This document shows positions 17,014 to 26,947 of a stretch of 64,000 nt of DNA, piece by piece. Both the position numbers and the translations under genes were made by a program. This stretch comes from Rugamonas sp. A1-17. GTDB lineage: Bacteria > Pseudomonadota > Gammaproteobacteria > Burkholderiales > Burkholderiaceae_D. Under the pieces are notes generated by a model. That model had not been told where the DNA came from, searched no databases, and saw nothing but the letters and a program-made list of their open reading frames with translations. The stretch spans positions 62,001 to 126,000 of the forward strand of contig JAJLPB010000009.1 of assembly GCA_025548565.1 (NCBI GenBank). Reading direction: 5' to 3'. Numbering within the stretch: position 1 is the first letter of the stretch; each line of letters opens with the position of its first letter.

Positions 17014-17682
17014 GTGGGCTTGAAAGACTTCGCCGACCTGAAATCCCTGGCCAAGCAGCTCAAGGAACAGGCGGATGCGCGCGCCGCCGCCGAGGCGGAG
17101 CGCGTCAAGCAGGAGAAAACGCGGGCGGTGGAGGCGAATATCTTCCAGTCCAGCGTGGGCGGCGTCAAACGCATGCCGGTGTCGGACCGCTACGTGCCGT
17201 CGCTGCCGAAGACGGCCGCCACGGCCGCCGCGCCAGCCCGCAAGCTGACCCAGGCCGAGGACGATGCGGCGGTGCTGCGCGAGTCCTTGTCCGACCTGTT
17301 CGAAGTCGATCATTATCTGGAGGACGACCCGGCGCTGAACTACGCGGCGCCCGGCGTCGGTCCGGATGTGGTGAAGAAGATGCGCAAGGGCCATTGGCCG
17401 GTGCAGGATGAGCTGGACCTGCACGGCCTGCGCCGCGACGACGCGCGCGACGCCATCGGCGATTTCCTGCGCAAGTCGGCCATGCGCAATTACCGCTGCG
17501 TGTGCGTGATCCATGGCCGGGGCTTCGGCTCGCGCGGCCAGGAGCCGGTGCTCAAGTCGATGGTGCACAGCTGGCTGGTGCAGAAGGAGGAAGTCGTGGC
17601 CTTCTGCCAGGCGCGCTCGTCCGAAGGCGGCGAAGGGGCGTTGATCGTGCTGTTGCGCGCGGCGCTCAAGCCGGTGCGCTAA
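17014..17682 (+). CDS. Smr/MutS2-domain protein
   Basis: A 222-residue cytoplasmic protein starting at GTG 17014, with GGAG overlapping the end of trxB, so it is probably translated with it. Residues 1-40 are a charged helix; residues about 130-215 are the Smr domain, with its hallmarks LDLHGLRRDDAR and VIHGRGFGS. Smr domains bind or cut nucleic acid; free-standing proteobacterial forms (SmrA/SmrB type) include the ribosome-collision nuclease SmrB. Which one this matches cannot be decided here. Confidence 0.85.
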   Translation: MGLKDFADLKSLAKQLKEQADARAAAEAERVKQEKTRAVEANIFQSSVGGVKRMPVSDRYVPSLPKTAATAAAPARKLTQAEDDAAVLRESLSDLFEVDHYLEDDPALNYAAPGVGPDVVKKMRKGHWPVQDELDLHGLRRDDARDAIGDFLRKSAMRNYRCVCVIHGRGFGSRGQEPVLKSMVHSWLVQKEEVVAFCQARSSEGGEGALIVLLRAALKPVR

Positions 17683-17686
17683 CGTT

Positions 17687-18580
17687 TTACGGCGCGGCGG
17701 TGTTCCACTCGCTGCGCAGCCAATCGAAGAAAGCTTGTACCGGCGGGTGCCGTTCCCGGCCCGGCACGCACAACACTGTGTAGGTGCCGCCGGGGATTTG
17801 CAGGTCCGGCCGCGCCGCTTTCAACAATCCCCTCTGCTCCGTGTCGGCGACCAGGATGGAACTGGCCATCACCAGGCCCTGCCCCGCGATCGCCGCCTGC
17901 AGCGCGTACATTTCCTCCGCATATTCCCTCAGCACCAGCGTCGGCAGCCAGTCCTCGCGGGCCGCGTCGCACCACGCGCGCCAGCTGTCGCGGTACAGCG
18001 TGGATTTGTTCCAGTGGACCGAGATCAGCGATGGTGCCGCTTGTTCCATCCATTCTTCCACCCTGTCCGGCGCGCCGTACACGCCGAAGGTTTCGGCCAT
18101 GCTGCCCGGGCTGTACAGGTCGGGATACGGGCCGCCGCCATAGCGGATGGCGACATCGACGCTGGCATCCTGCTGCAGGTCGATGGTTGTGGTCGACGTG
18201 TCCAGCCGGAGATTGACTTCCGGGTGCCGGGCGTAGAAGCGGTCCAGTCGCGGCACCAGCCACAGCGCGGCGAACGACGACGGGGTGGTCACGGTCAGGC
18301 GGCCGGCCACCGGCACTTGGCGCAGACTGCTGGTCACCTGTGCCAGGTCGGCCAGCGCCGAATGCAGCGAGTGAAACAGTTTCTCGCCCTTGGGCGTCAA
18401 GCGGACGCCGCGCGGCAGGCGGTCGAACAACGCCACACCCAGCCACTCCTCCAGCGTGCGCACCTGATGCGAGACCGCGCCCGGCGTCACGGCCAGCTCG
18501 TCGGCGGCGAGCTTGAAACTCAAGTGGCGCGCCGAGGATTCGAAGGTGCGCAACGCGATAACCGGTAAAGCTCGAAACAT
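17687..18580 (-). CDS. LysR-family transcriptional regulator (GcvA-like)
   Basis: A 297-residue regulator. Residues 1-65 are the winged HTH (FESSARHLSFKLAADELAVTPGAVSHQ), and the rest is the periplasmic-binding-like effector domain. The HTH and the ARHLSF motif are of the GcvA/AmpR type. It is divergent from the azoreductase gene, with a TGAAT-N3-ATTCA box between them, so it most likely controls azoR and itself. The inducer is unknown. Confidence 0.88.
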   Translation of the reverse strand: MFRALPVIALRTFESSARHLSFKLAADELAVTPGAVSHQVRTLEEWLGVALFDRLPRGVRLTPKGEKLFHSLHSALADLAQVTSSLRQVPVAGRLTVTTPSSFAALWLVPRLDRFYARHPEVNLRLDTSTTTIDLQQDASVDVAIRYGGGPYPDLYSPGSMAETFGVYGAPDRVEEWMEQAAPSLISVHWNKSTLYRDSWRAWCDAAREDWLPTLVLREYAEEMYALQAAIAGQGLVMASSILVADTEQRGLLKAARPDLQIPGGTYTVLCVPGRERHPPVQAFFDWLRSEWNTAAP

Positions 18581-18594
18581 GGAATATCCTCGGG

Positions 18595-18607
18595 TGAATC
18601 CAATTCA
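18595..18607. promoter_or_regulatory. LysR-type box between the regulator and azoR
   Basis: A perfect 5-3-5 inverted repeat (TGAAT-CCA-ATTCA) that fits the T-N11-A rule of LysR binding sites. It is 15 bp in front of the LysR start and 22 bp upstream of the azoR -35 box. Confidence 0.5.
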
Positions 18608-18628
18608 TCTGGCATCAATACAGCTGGT

Positions 18629-18657
18629 TTGTCGGGCCTGGCGGCGCGGCCTATAGT
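18629..18657 (+). promoter_or_regulatory. Sigma-70 promoter of azoR
   Basis: TTGTCG (18629-18634) and TATAGT (18652-18657) are separated by 17 bp, about 39 bp before the azoR start codon and next to the LysR box. Confidence 0.55.
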
Positions 18658-18695
18658 CAGTGCTCGACAACCCACGAGCATACCGCAAGCTAACC

Positions 18696-19388
18696 ATGAC
18701 CACACTCCTGCACCTCGATTCCAGCGCCCGCCCCGGTAGCTCCGCCAACCAGCCGTTCGGCTCGCACACCCGGCGCCTGACGTCGCACTTCGTCGCCCAA
18801 TGGCGCGCCGCGCATCCGGACGGCACCGTGATCTATCGCGACGTGGGCGCCCATCCGCCGCGGCACGTCACCGGCGAATGGATACACGCCGCCTTCACCA
18901 AGCCCGAGCACCGCCTGCCGTGGATGGACGCGGCGCTGCGCGAAAGCGACCAACTGATCGACGAACTGTGTGCGGCCGACGTCATCGTGGCTGGCGTGCC
19001 GATGTATAACTTCAACGTACCGGCGCAGTTCAAGGCCTACATCGACAACATCGTGCGCGTGGGCCGGACCTTCGGCTTCGACCGCGGCCGCACCGGAGCA
19101 CCCTACTGGCCGCTACTGGACCAGGACCGCAAATCGTTCGTCATCCTCAGCTCACGCGGCGATTACGGCTACGGCGAGGGCCAGCGCATCGCCCACATGA
19201 ACCACGTCGAAGCATCCATCACCACCGCGCTGGGCTATATCGGCATCACCAACGTGCACGGCGTGGCCGTCGAATTCGACGAGTTCGGCGACGCCCGGCT
19301 GCAGGAGTCGATTGTGGCGGCGGAGTCACACGTCGAGCGGCTGGTGGCGCAGTTGGGCGCGCAACGGCGTGCGAGTTCAGATTCATGA
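18696..19388 (+). CDS. azoR: FMN-dependent NADH-azoreductase
   Basis: Flavodoxin-fold enzyme reducing azo compounds and quinones with NADH. The 230-residue protein begins MTTLLHLDSSARPGSSAN; the FMN phosphate loop is SSARPGSSAN, and the FMN-ring contacts are VPMYNFNVPAQFKAYID and SSRGDYGYG. This is somewhat longer than the usual ~200 residues because of a C-terminal extension. It is divergent from a LysR regulator, a common arrangement for azoreductase or quinone-stress genes. Confidence 0.88.
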   Translation: MTTLLHLDSSARPGSSANQPFGSHTRRLTSHFVAQWRAAHPDGTVIYRDVGAHPPRHVTGEWIHAAFTKPEHRLPWMDAALRESDQLIDELCAADVIVAGVPMYNFNVPAQFKAYIDNIVRVGRTFGFDRGRTGAPYWPLLDQDRKSFVILSSRGDYGYGEGQRIAHMNHVEASITTALGYIGITNVHGVAVEFDEFGDARLQESIVAAESHVERLVAQLGAQRRASSDS

Positions 19389-19445
19389 CACGTGGTCGGT
19401 TTGTCATGTTAACCTATGGCATCGTCAATTTGCCCGATCGCCTAC

Positions 19446-20084
19446 ATGAAGCACGTCCCTGTTCCGCACGTTTCCCTGATCACCGTGATCGAAGTTGTCG
19501 CGATATTGGTGGGTGCGTTTTCCGGCTTTGTCGAGGCGCGCCGCAAACGCATGGACGTGGTGGGCGTGTTCACGGTGGCCTTCATCACCGCGTTCGGCGG
19601 CGGCACGCTGCGCGACATCCTGCTCGACCGGCGGCCGCTGTTCTGGGTGCTGCACCAGGAATACGCGATCCTGATCTTCATCCTGGCGCTGGTGGCCGCG
19701 CCGCTGATGCGCACGCTGCGCCAGATCCTGTCCGAACGCCTGATCGTGATCGCCGACGCCATCGGCCTCGGCCTGTTTGCCGTGGCCGGCGTGTCGCAGG
19801 CGCAGACCGCGCACATGCCGCTGTTCATCGCCTCGATGATGGGCGTGATCACCGGCATCTTCGGCGGCGTGCTGCGCGACATCGTCTGCAACGAAGTGCC
19901 GATGGTCTTCCGCGACGGCAAACCCTACGCCATCTGCGCTTTCTTCGGCTGCTGGATGTACATCGGCCTGCAATACACCGACGTCTCCGACGACTTCGCG
20001 CTGTGGGCCAGCGCGGCCTGCATCACCGTGCTGCGGCTGGTCACCTGGAAGTTCGAACTGCATCTCCACTATCACAAGAACTGA
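19446..20084 (+). CDS. TRIC-type trimeric cation channel (UPF0126/YadS-like)
   Basis: A 212-residue inner-membrane protein with seven helices arranged as two related halves. Each half carries the glycine-rich pore motif: ITAFGGGTLRDILLDRRP in the first and GVITGIFGGVLRDIVCNEVP in the second. This fits the prokaryotic trimeric intracellular cation channel family. I take MKHVPVPH at 19446 as the start because it gives the usual length; 19416 is an alternative and neither has a strong ribosome site. Its stop overlaps the start of the next gene (TGATG). Confidence 0.85.
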   Translation: MKHVPVPHVSLITVIEVVAILVGAFSGFVEARRKRMDVVGVFTVAFITAFGGGTLRDILLDRRPLFWVLHQEYAILIFILALVAAPLMRTLRQILSERLIVIADAIGLGLFAVAGVSQAQTAHMPLFIASMMGVITGIFGGVLRDIVCNEVPMVFRDGKPYAICAFFGCWMYIGLQYTDVSDDFALWASAACITVLRLVTWKFELHLHYHKN

Positions 20085-22276
20085 TGAAAATAATTCCGGC
20101 CGCCGTGGCGGCGTTGTTATCGGGCGCGATCATCGCGCAGGCAGGCGCGGCGCCAGTTGCGATCGAGGTGCGCGGCAGCCAGCTGCTGGGGCCCGACCAG
20201 CAGGACGTCGGCGAAGCGGACTGGCTTGCCCGCCTCAACAACTGGAAGCGCGATCCCAACGGCAAGCATGCGGAATGGCTGGCGGCGATGCGCGCCTGGC
20301 GCAGCGATCGACTGGCCGCCATCGGCTACGACGACGCGCAGTACCGCCGCCCGGAACTGCGCTGGACCCAGCGCAATTTCGTGCAGCCGCAGGCGATGGT
20401 CGAGGACCGCTACCTGTACGACCCGGTCGCCGGACGCTACACCGTCGACCGCTACCTGAACGATCTGGAGCGGCGCTACGGCGGCATCGACAGTGTGCTG
20501 CTGTGGCCGGTCTATCCCAACATCGGCGTCGACAACCGCAACCAGTGGGACATGGTGCGCGACCTGCCCGGCGGCGTCGCCGGCGTGCGGCAGCTGATCC
20601 GGGATTTCCATGCGCGCGGCGTGAAGGTCTTCTTCCCGACCATGCCGTGGGATACCGGCTCGCGCGATGTCGGCACGACCATGCACCAGGCCACGGCGGC
20701 GCTGATGGCGGAGATCGGCGCGGACGGCATCAACGGCGACACCATGGATGGCCTGCCGCTGGCCTACCGCACCGCCTCCGACGCCACCGGCCATCCGGTC
20801 GCGCTGGAGCCGGAGCTCGCCTTCAAGGACGACGGCATGCTGGCCTACAACCAGCAGAGCTGGGGCTACTGGCAGTCGTCGCTGGTGCCGCTGGTTAGCA
20901 AATGGAAGTGGATGGAGCCGCGCCACATGGTCCACGTGTGCGACCGCTGGGCCACCGACCGCACCAACATCCTGCAGGACGCCTTCTTCAACGGTGTCGG
21001 CGTTGAAAGCTGGGAGAACGTCTGGGGTTGGTGGAACCAGTTCACCGCGCGCGACGGCGAGGCCATGCGCCGCATCGCCACCATCTACCGCGCCTTCCCC
21101 GATCACCTGGTCAGCGCCGGCTGGGTGCCGCATGTGCCGACGCTGCATTACGGCGTCTACGCCAGCGAGTTTCCGCTGCAGGGAAGTACGCTGTGGACGA
21201 TGATCAACCGTACCGACTGGAGCGTGGACGAGCGCATCATGCGCGTTGCGCACCAGCCGGGCCAGCGCTACTTCGATCTGTGGAACGGCAAGGAAATCAA
21301 GCCGCTGATCAGCGACGGCTACGCCGAACTGAGCATGCCGATGGAGGCGCACGGCTATGGTGCCGTGCTGCGCGTCGACCGCGATGCGCACGTCGCCAAT
21401 CTGGACGCCACCTTGAAACGGCTGGCGTTGCAGGCGGCCCGGCCCTTGCGGTCGTACTCCAGCGAGTGGAAGCCGCTGCCGCAGACCATGACGCCGGTTG
21501 AAGCCACCTCGCCCGCCACCAGCCAGCCCGAAGGCATGGTCAGGATACCGGGAGCGGTTTTCGACTTCCAGGTTCACGGCATTGAAATCGAAGGCGAAAA
21601 CAAGCCGGGGCTGGACGTGCAGTATCCGTGGGAGACCGTTGCGCGGCGTGGCCATGTGCATAGCCTGGCGATCAAGCCGTTCTACATCGACAAGCACCCG
21701 GTGACCAACGCCCAGTTCAAGGCCTTCGTCAGCGCGACGGCCTATCGCCCGAAGGACGCGCACAACTTCCTGAAGCACTGGATTGATGGCAGTCCGAAAG
21801 CGGGCGATGAAAACCGGCCGGTGACCTGGGTGTCGCTGGAGGACGCGCGCGCCTATCTGCGCTGGGCCGGCAAGCGCCTGCCGAACGAATGGGAATGGCA
21901 GTATGCCGCCCAAGGTGGCGATGGCCGCCTGTACCCTTGGGGGAACGCGTGGGATGCCGCCATGGTGCCCGCGCCCGCCAAGGGACGCGAGCCGCCGGCG
22001 CCCGAACCGGTCGGGCAGCACCCGCAAGGCGCCAGTCCGTTCGGCGTCGAAGACATGGTCGGCCACGTCTGGCAATGGACCAACGAGTTCGCCGACGAAC
22101 ATACCCGCGCGGCGATCCTGCGCGGCGGCAGCTACTACCAGCCGCAGGACTCGTACTGGTATTTCCCGCAAGCGTACAAGCTCAATGAACACGGAAAATA
22201 CCTGCTCATGGCGCCATCGAAGGACCGCTCAGGCGGCATCGGGTTCCGAGGCGTCAAGGATGCGGCTACAAAATAG
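20084..22276 (+). CDS. Secreted fusion: glycosidase-like barrel plus FGE/SUMF1-like domain
   Basis: A 730-residue exported protein (signal peptide MKIIPAAVAALLSGAIIAQAGAA). Residues about 30-480 look like a TIM-barrel glycoside hydrolase (ADGINGDTMDGLP, HVCDRWATDR, GVESWENVWGWWNQF). Residues about 485-730 are an FGE-sulfatase/SUMF1 module (FYIDKHPVTNAQFKAFV, GKRLPNEWEWQYAA, YPWGN, GHVWQWTNEF, LRGGSYY). The region after RGGSY has no cysteine, whereas active formylglycine-generating enzymes need cysteines there, so the module is probably structural or ligand-binding. The start overlaps the TRIC gene stop. Substrate unknown. Confidence 0.78.
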   Translation: MKIIPAAVAALLSGAIIAQAGAAPVAIEVRGSQLLGPDQQDVGEADWLARLNNWKRDPNGKHAEWLAAMRAWRSDRLAAIGYDDAQYRRPELRWTQRNFVQPQAMVEDRYLYDPVAGRYTVDRYLNDLERRYGGIDSVLLWPVYPNIGVDNRNQWDMVRDLPGGVAGVRQLIRDFHARGVKVFFPTMPWDTGSRDVGTTMHQATAALMAEIGADGINGDTMDGLPLAYRTASDATGHPVALEPELAFKDDGMLAYNQQSWGYWQSSLVPLVSKWKWMEPRHMVHVCDRWATDRTNILQDAFFNGVGVESWENVWGWWNQFTARDGEAMRRIATIYRAFPDHLVSAGWVPHVPTLHYGVYASEFPLQGSTLWTMINRTDWSVDERIMRVAHQPGQRYFDLWNGKEIKPLISDGYAELSMPMEAHGYGAVLRVDRDAHVANLDATLKRLALQAARPLRSYSSEWKPLPQTMTPVEATSPATSQPEGMVRIPGAVFDFQVHGIEIEGENKPGLDVQYPWETVARRGHVHSLAIKPFYIDKHPVTNAQFKAFVSATAYRPKDAHNFLKHWIDGSPKAGDENRPVTWVSLEDARAYLRWAGKRLPNEWEWQYAAQGGDGRLYPWGNAWDAAMVPAPAKGREPPAPEPVGQHPQGASPFGVEDMVGHVWQWTNEFADEHTRAAILRGGSYYQPQDSYWYFPQAYKLNEHGKYLLMAPSKDRSGGIGFRGVKDAATK

Positions 22277-22325
22277 GCGGGCACACCGCCCTCAACAACT
22301 TTAACTATTCACGAAAGAGAAACGC

Positions 22326-22775
22326 ATGAGCAACATCAGCATCCGCCAGGCCGTGTTGGCCGACATCGAAGCCCTGTCCGTTTTATTTGACGGCTACCGC
22401 CAGTTCTACGGCCGGCAGAGCGACGTGGCGGCGGCCAAACAATTCCTTCTGGACCGCTTCGAGCATGGAGAATCGGTGCTGTTCATCGCCCACGATGGCG
22501 CCAACCCGGTCGGCTTCACCCAGCTGTATCCGAGTTTCTCCAGCGTTTCGCTTGGACGGATTTTTGTCTTGAACGACTTGTTCGTCAACGAGGGCGGACG
22601 TCGCAAGGGCGTCGCCTCCGGCCTGCTATCGGCATCGATCGACTTCGCGCGCGCGGTCGGCGCCATCCGCCTGGGACTCTCCACATCGCTCACCAACACC
22701 ACGGCGCAAGCGCTGTACGAACGCGAAGGCTGGGAACGCGACGACGACTTCTTCTACACCTACTCAATCCGCTAA
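22326..22775 (+). CDS. GNAT-family N-acetyltransferase
   Basis: A 149-residue acetyl-CoA-dependent acetyltransferase covering one GNAT domain: the N-terminal beta strand ISIRQAVLADIEAL, the acetyl-CoA pyrophosphate loop in NEGGRRKGVASGLL, and the C-terminal NTTAQALYEREGWERD. The substrate cannot be predicted. It is preceded by a GAAAGAG ribosome site and stands alone after the FGE-like fusion gene. Confidence 0.85.
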   Translation: MSNISIRQAVLADIEALSVLFDGYRQFYGRQSDVAAAKQFLLDRFEHGESVLFIAHDGANPVGFTQLYPSFSSVSLGRIFVLNDLFVNEGGRRKGVASGLLSASIDFARAVGAIRLGLSTSLTNTTAQALYEREGWERDDDFFYTYSIR

Positions 22776-22791
22776 TACGCTCGCGGGAAAA

Positions 22792-22833
22792 CTAGCGGGT
22801 CCAGTCTTCGATTCGCAGCTTGGGGACTTGGAT
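22792..22833 (-). pseudogene. Last 13 codons of a deleted vapC toxin
   Basis: Directly after the vapB-like antitoxin the minus strand reads IQVPKLRIEDWTR and a stop. This is the typical C-terminus of VapC PIN-domain toxins (VPGLRIENW-like). Nothing else of the ~130-residue toxin remains; the deletion joins it within about 26 bp of the antitoxin stop. Confidence 0.7.
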
Positions 22834-22847
22834 AAAGCAAATAAAGC

Positions 22848-22874
22848 GGCGGCAGAGTCCTATCTTCTGCCGCC
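22848..22874 (-). terminator. Hairpin across the end of the vapB-like gene
   Basis: A 9-bp perfect stem (22848-22856 with 22866-22874) overlaps the antitoxin stop codon. A moderately T-rich tract follows on the minus strand. It may serve as terminator or mark the deletion joint. Confidence 0.4.
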
Positions 22875-23087
22875 ACGCTCTTCCAGGCCAAGAAAATCAG
22901 CTGGAACCTCGGCGTCCTTCAGCGCAGCAAAAAAACTATCCCAATTACTGGGCCGCCGAGACAAGATCACATCCCCAGTCTTAGGGTCCTGCCGGACAAA
23001 GACCTCTTTGGCATCGAATCGATAAGCGGCTGGCAAGCGCACCGCCTGACTTCCCCCATTGATAAAGAGCTTAGCTAGCTGACTCAT
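22860..23087 (-). CDS. vapB: VapB-type antitoxin (orphan)
   Basis: A 75-residue AbrB/SpoVT-like antitoxin starting MSQLAKLFINGGSQAVRLP, the usual swapped-hairpin DNA-binding motif of VapB, with an AGGAGGG ribosome site before the ATG at 23087. The C-terminal part (NWDSFFAAL, ADFLGLEERG) is the toxin-binding tail. Its partner is missing: only the last 13 codons of a vapC lie downstream. It could still repress its promoter or neutralise a VapC elsewhere. Confidence 0.82.
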   Translation of the reverse strand: MSQLAKLFINGGSQAVRLPAAYRFDAKEVFVRQDPKTGDVILSRRPSNWDSFFAALKDAEVPADFLGLEERGGRR

Positions 23088-23123
23088 GGCACCCTCCTGA
23101 TCGCTGACTCGGACGGAAACAGT

Positions 23124-23151
23124 ATAAAAAAATGCCGCATCAAGCGGCATT
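23124..23151 (-). terminator. Rho-independent terminator after glnB
   Basis: An 8-bp stem (23131... AATGCCGC with GCGGCATT at 23144-23151) and a loop of 5 nt, followed by a T-run on the minus strand, 23 bp after the glnB stop. Confidence 0.85.
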
Positions 23152-23174
23152 CTGGTTGGTGCGGCGGGACGCGC

Positions 23175-23513
23175 TTAGACTGCTTCGGCGCCTGTCTCGC
23201 CGGTGCGGATGCGGATGACCTGTTCGACATTCTGCACGAAGATCTTGCCGTCGCCGATCTTGCCGGTGCGGGCGGCCTTGATGATGGCGTCCACCACCTG
23301 CTCGGCCACGCCGTCGTCGACCACGACTTCAACCTTTACCTTCGGCAGGAAATCCACCACGTATTCGGCGCCACGATACAGCTCGGTGTGGCCCTTCTGG
23401 CGGCCGAAGCCCTTGACCTCGGTGACCGTCAGGCCGGTGACATTGACTTCAGCCAGCGCTTCACGCACTTCATCCAGTTTGAACGGCTTGATCACAGCGG
23501 TAATCTGTTTCAT
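23175..23513 (-). CDS. glnB: Nitrogen regulatory protein P-II
   Basis: Trimeric signalling protein that reports glutamine, 2-oxoglutarate and ATP/ADP to glutamine synthetase adenylylation, NtrB and other targets. The 112-residue protein has the family length. The uridylylation tyrosine lies in the T loop (TELYRGAEYVVDFL, Tyr-51), the B loop is ARTGKIGDGKIF, and the C-terminal signature VIRIRTGE is intact. An AAGGAG ribosome site precedes it. It lies downstream of nadE with its own promoter; no amtB is adjacent, so glnB is preferred over glnK. Confidence 0.92.
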   Translation of the reverse strand: MKQITAVIKPFKLDEVREALAEVNVTGLTVTEVKGFGRQKGHTELYRGAEYVVDFLPKVKVEVVVDDGVAEQVVDAIIKAARTGKIGDGKIFVQNVEQVIRIRTGETGAEAV

Positions 23514-23578
23514 GACTTCTCCTTATTTTGTTGAACTCGAAAATCTGTAGCCGGGCGAGCCGCGAGCGATTACTTTGT

Positions 23579-23606
23579 ATTGTAATCGACACGCGCCTAC
23601 TGTCCA
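23579..23606 (-). promoter_or_regulatory. Candidate promoter of glnB
   Basis: On the minus strand TGGACA (23606-23601) and TACAAT (23584-23579) are separated by 16 bp, about 66 bp before the glnB start. This would allow glnB expression independent of nadE. Confidence 0.45.
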
Positions 23607-23626
23607 TCAACGTATGCGAATACCTG

Positions 23627-25690
<2,064 letters not shown>

Positions 25691-25817
25691 GTGTAGTCTT
25701 TCGCGAGCACAAGGGACATGCAAAATCGAATTATCGCACGGGCACAGCCGGGCCGCCGCCAACAAAGCCGCGCCAGATAGGCTAGACTTGCGCCAACATC
25801 AAAGGCCGGAGGCAGGC

Positions 25818-26945
25818 GTGTCAGAAGCAGTCTTGACCATCATCGATACACTGGAAGGCGTGGACCCCGCGCAATGGCAGGCGCTGGCCGGCGACAATCC
25901 GACGCTGTCCCACAGCTTCCTGCACGCGCTGCACGAGACCGGCTGCGCGTCGCCCGACACCGGCTGGACGCCGCGCTACCTGGTGCTGCACCGCGACGGC
26001 GTACTGGCCGGCGCCATGCCGCTGTACCTGAAGGATCACAGCCGGGGCGAGTATGTGTTCGACCACGCCTGGGCCGACGCCTTCCACCGCAACGGCATCG
26101 ACTACTACCCCAAGCTGCTGTCGGCGGTGCCGTTCACGCCGGTGACGGGCAGCCGCCTGCTGGCCCGCACGCAGGACGACCGCCAGCTGCTGGCGCGCGC
26201 CGCGCTGCAGGTGGCGCGCCAGCTGGGCACGTCGTCGCTGCACATCCTGTTCCCCGACGCGCAGGACAAGCAGGCGCTGGCCGAGTCCGGCTACATGCTG
26301 CGCGAGGGCGTGCAATTCCACTGGGATAATCCCGGCTATGCGGACTTCGAGGCCTTCCTGTCCAGCATGAAGATGGACAAGCGCAAGAAGATCCGCCAGG
26401 ACCGGCGCCGCGTGCAGGACGCGGGCATCGTCTTCGAGCACCTGGCCGGCGCGCGGATCGGCGCCGAGGTGCTGAGCTTCTTCTACCGCTGCTACGTGTC
26501 GACCTATCACGCGCACTACTCCAAGCCCTACCTGTCGAAGGCCTTCTTCGAGCGCATCCTGCGCGAGACGCCGGACAGCATGATGATGGTGCTGGCCAGG
26601 CGCGGCGACGTCCCGGTGGCGGCCGCGCTGAACCTGGTGGGCGGTGGCGTCATGTACGGACGCTACTGGGGCACGCTGGAATTCGTCTCCGGCCTGCACT
26701 TCGAAACCTGCTACGTGCAATCGATCGACTATTGCATCCGCCACGGCATCGCCCGCTTCGAGGGCGGCGCGCAAGGCGTGCACAAGATGTCGCGCGGGCT
26801 GGTGCCGACGCCGACCTGGTCCGCCCACTGGGTGGCCGATCCGCGCTTCGCCGGCGCCATCGCCGACTTCCTGCGCGAAGAGACCGCGGCGATGGACGAC
26901 TACATCGACGAGCTGGCCGAGCACGTGCCGTTCAAGGCCGGCTGA
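25818..26945 (+). CDS. FemAB/GNAT-like acyltransferase (COG3146 type)
   Basis: A 375-residue cytoplasmic protein starting at GTG 25818 with GGAGG upstream. It carries the two-lobed GNAT arrangement of the peptidoglycan or FemAB-like acyltransferase group: FDHAWADAFHRNGIDYYPKL, then KMDKRKKIRQDRRRV, then GRYWGTLEFVSGLHFETCY, and FEGGAQGVHKMSRGL near the end, all typical of the uncharacterised COG3146 family. Substrate unknown. It ends 2 bp from the convergent HdeD gene. Confidence 0.85.
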   Translation: MSEAVLTIIDTLEGVDPAQWQALAGDNPTLSHSFLHALHETGCASPDTGWTPRYLVLHRDGVLAGAMPLYLKDHSRGEYVFDHAWADAFHRNGIDYYPKLLSAVPFTPVTGSRLLARTQDDRQLLARAALQVARQLGTSSLHILFPDAQDKQALAESGYMLREGVQFHWDNPGYADFEAFLSSMKMDKRKKIRQDRRRVQDAGIVFEHLAGARIGAEVLSFFYRCYVSTYHAHYSKPYLSKAFFERILRETPDSMMMVLARRGDVPVAAALNLVGGGVMYGRYWGTLEFVSGLHFETCYVQSIDYCIRHGIARFEGGAQGVHKMSRGLVPTPTWSAHWVADPRFAGAIADFLREETAAMDDYIDELAEHVPFKAG

Positions 26946-26947
26946 CG

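Noticed and set aside
19385..20083. Upstream extension of the FGE-fusion frame through the TRIC gene
   Set aside because: The frame is open but antithetical to the conserved TRIC frame; the signal peptide at 20084 marks the real start.
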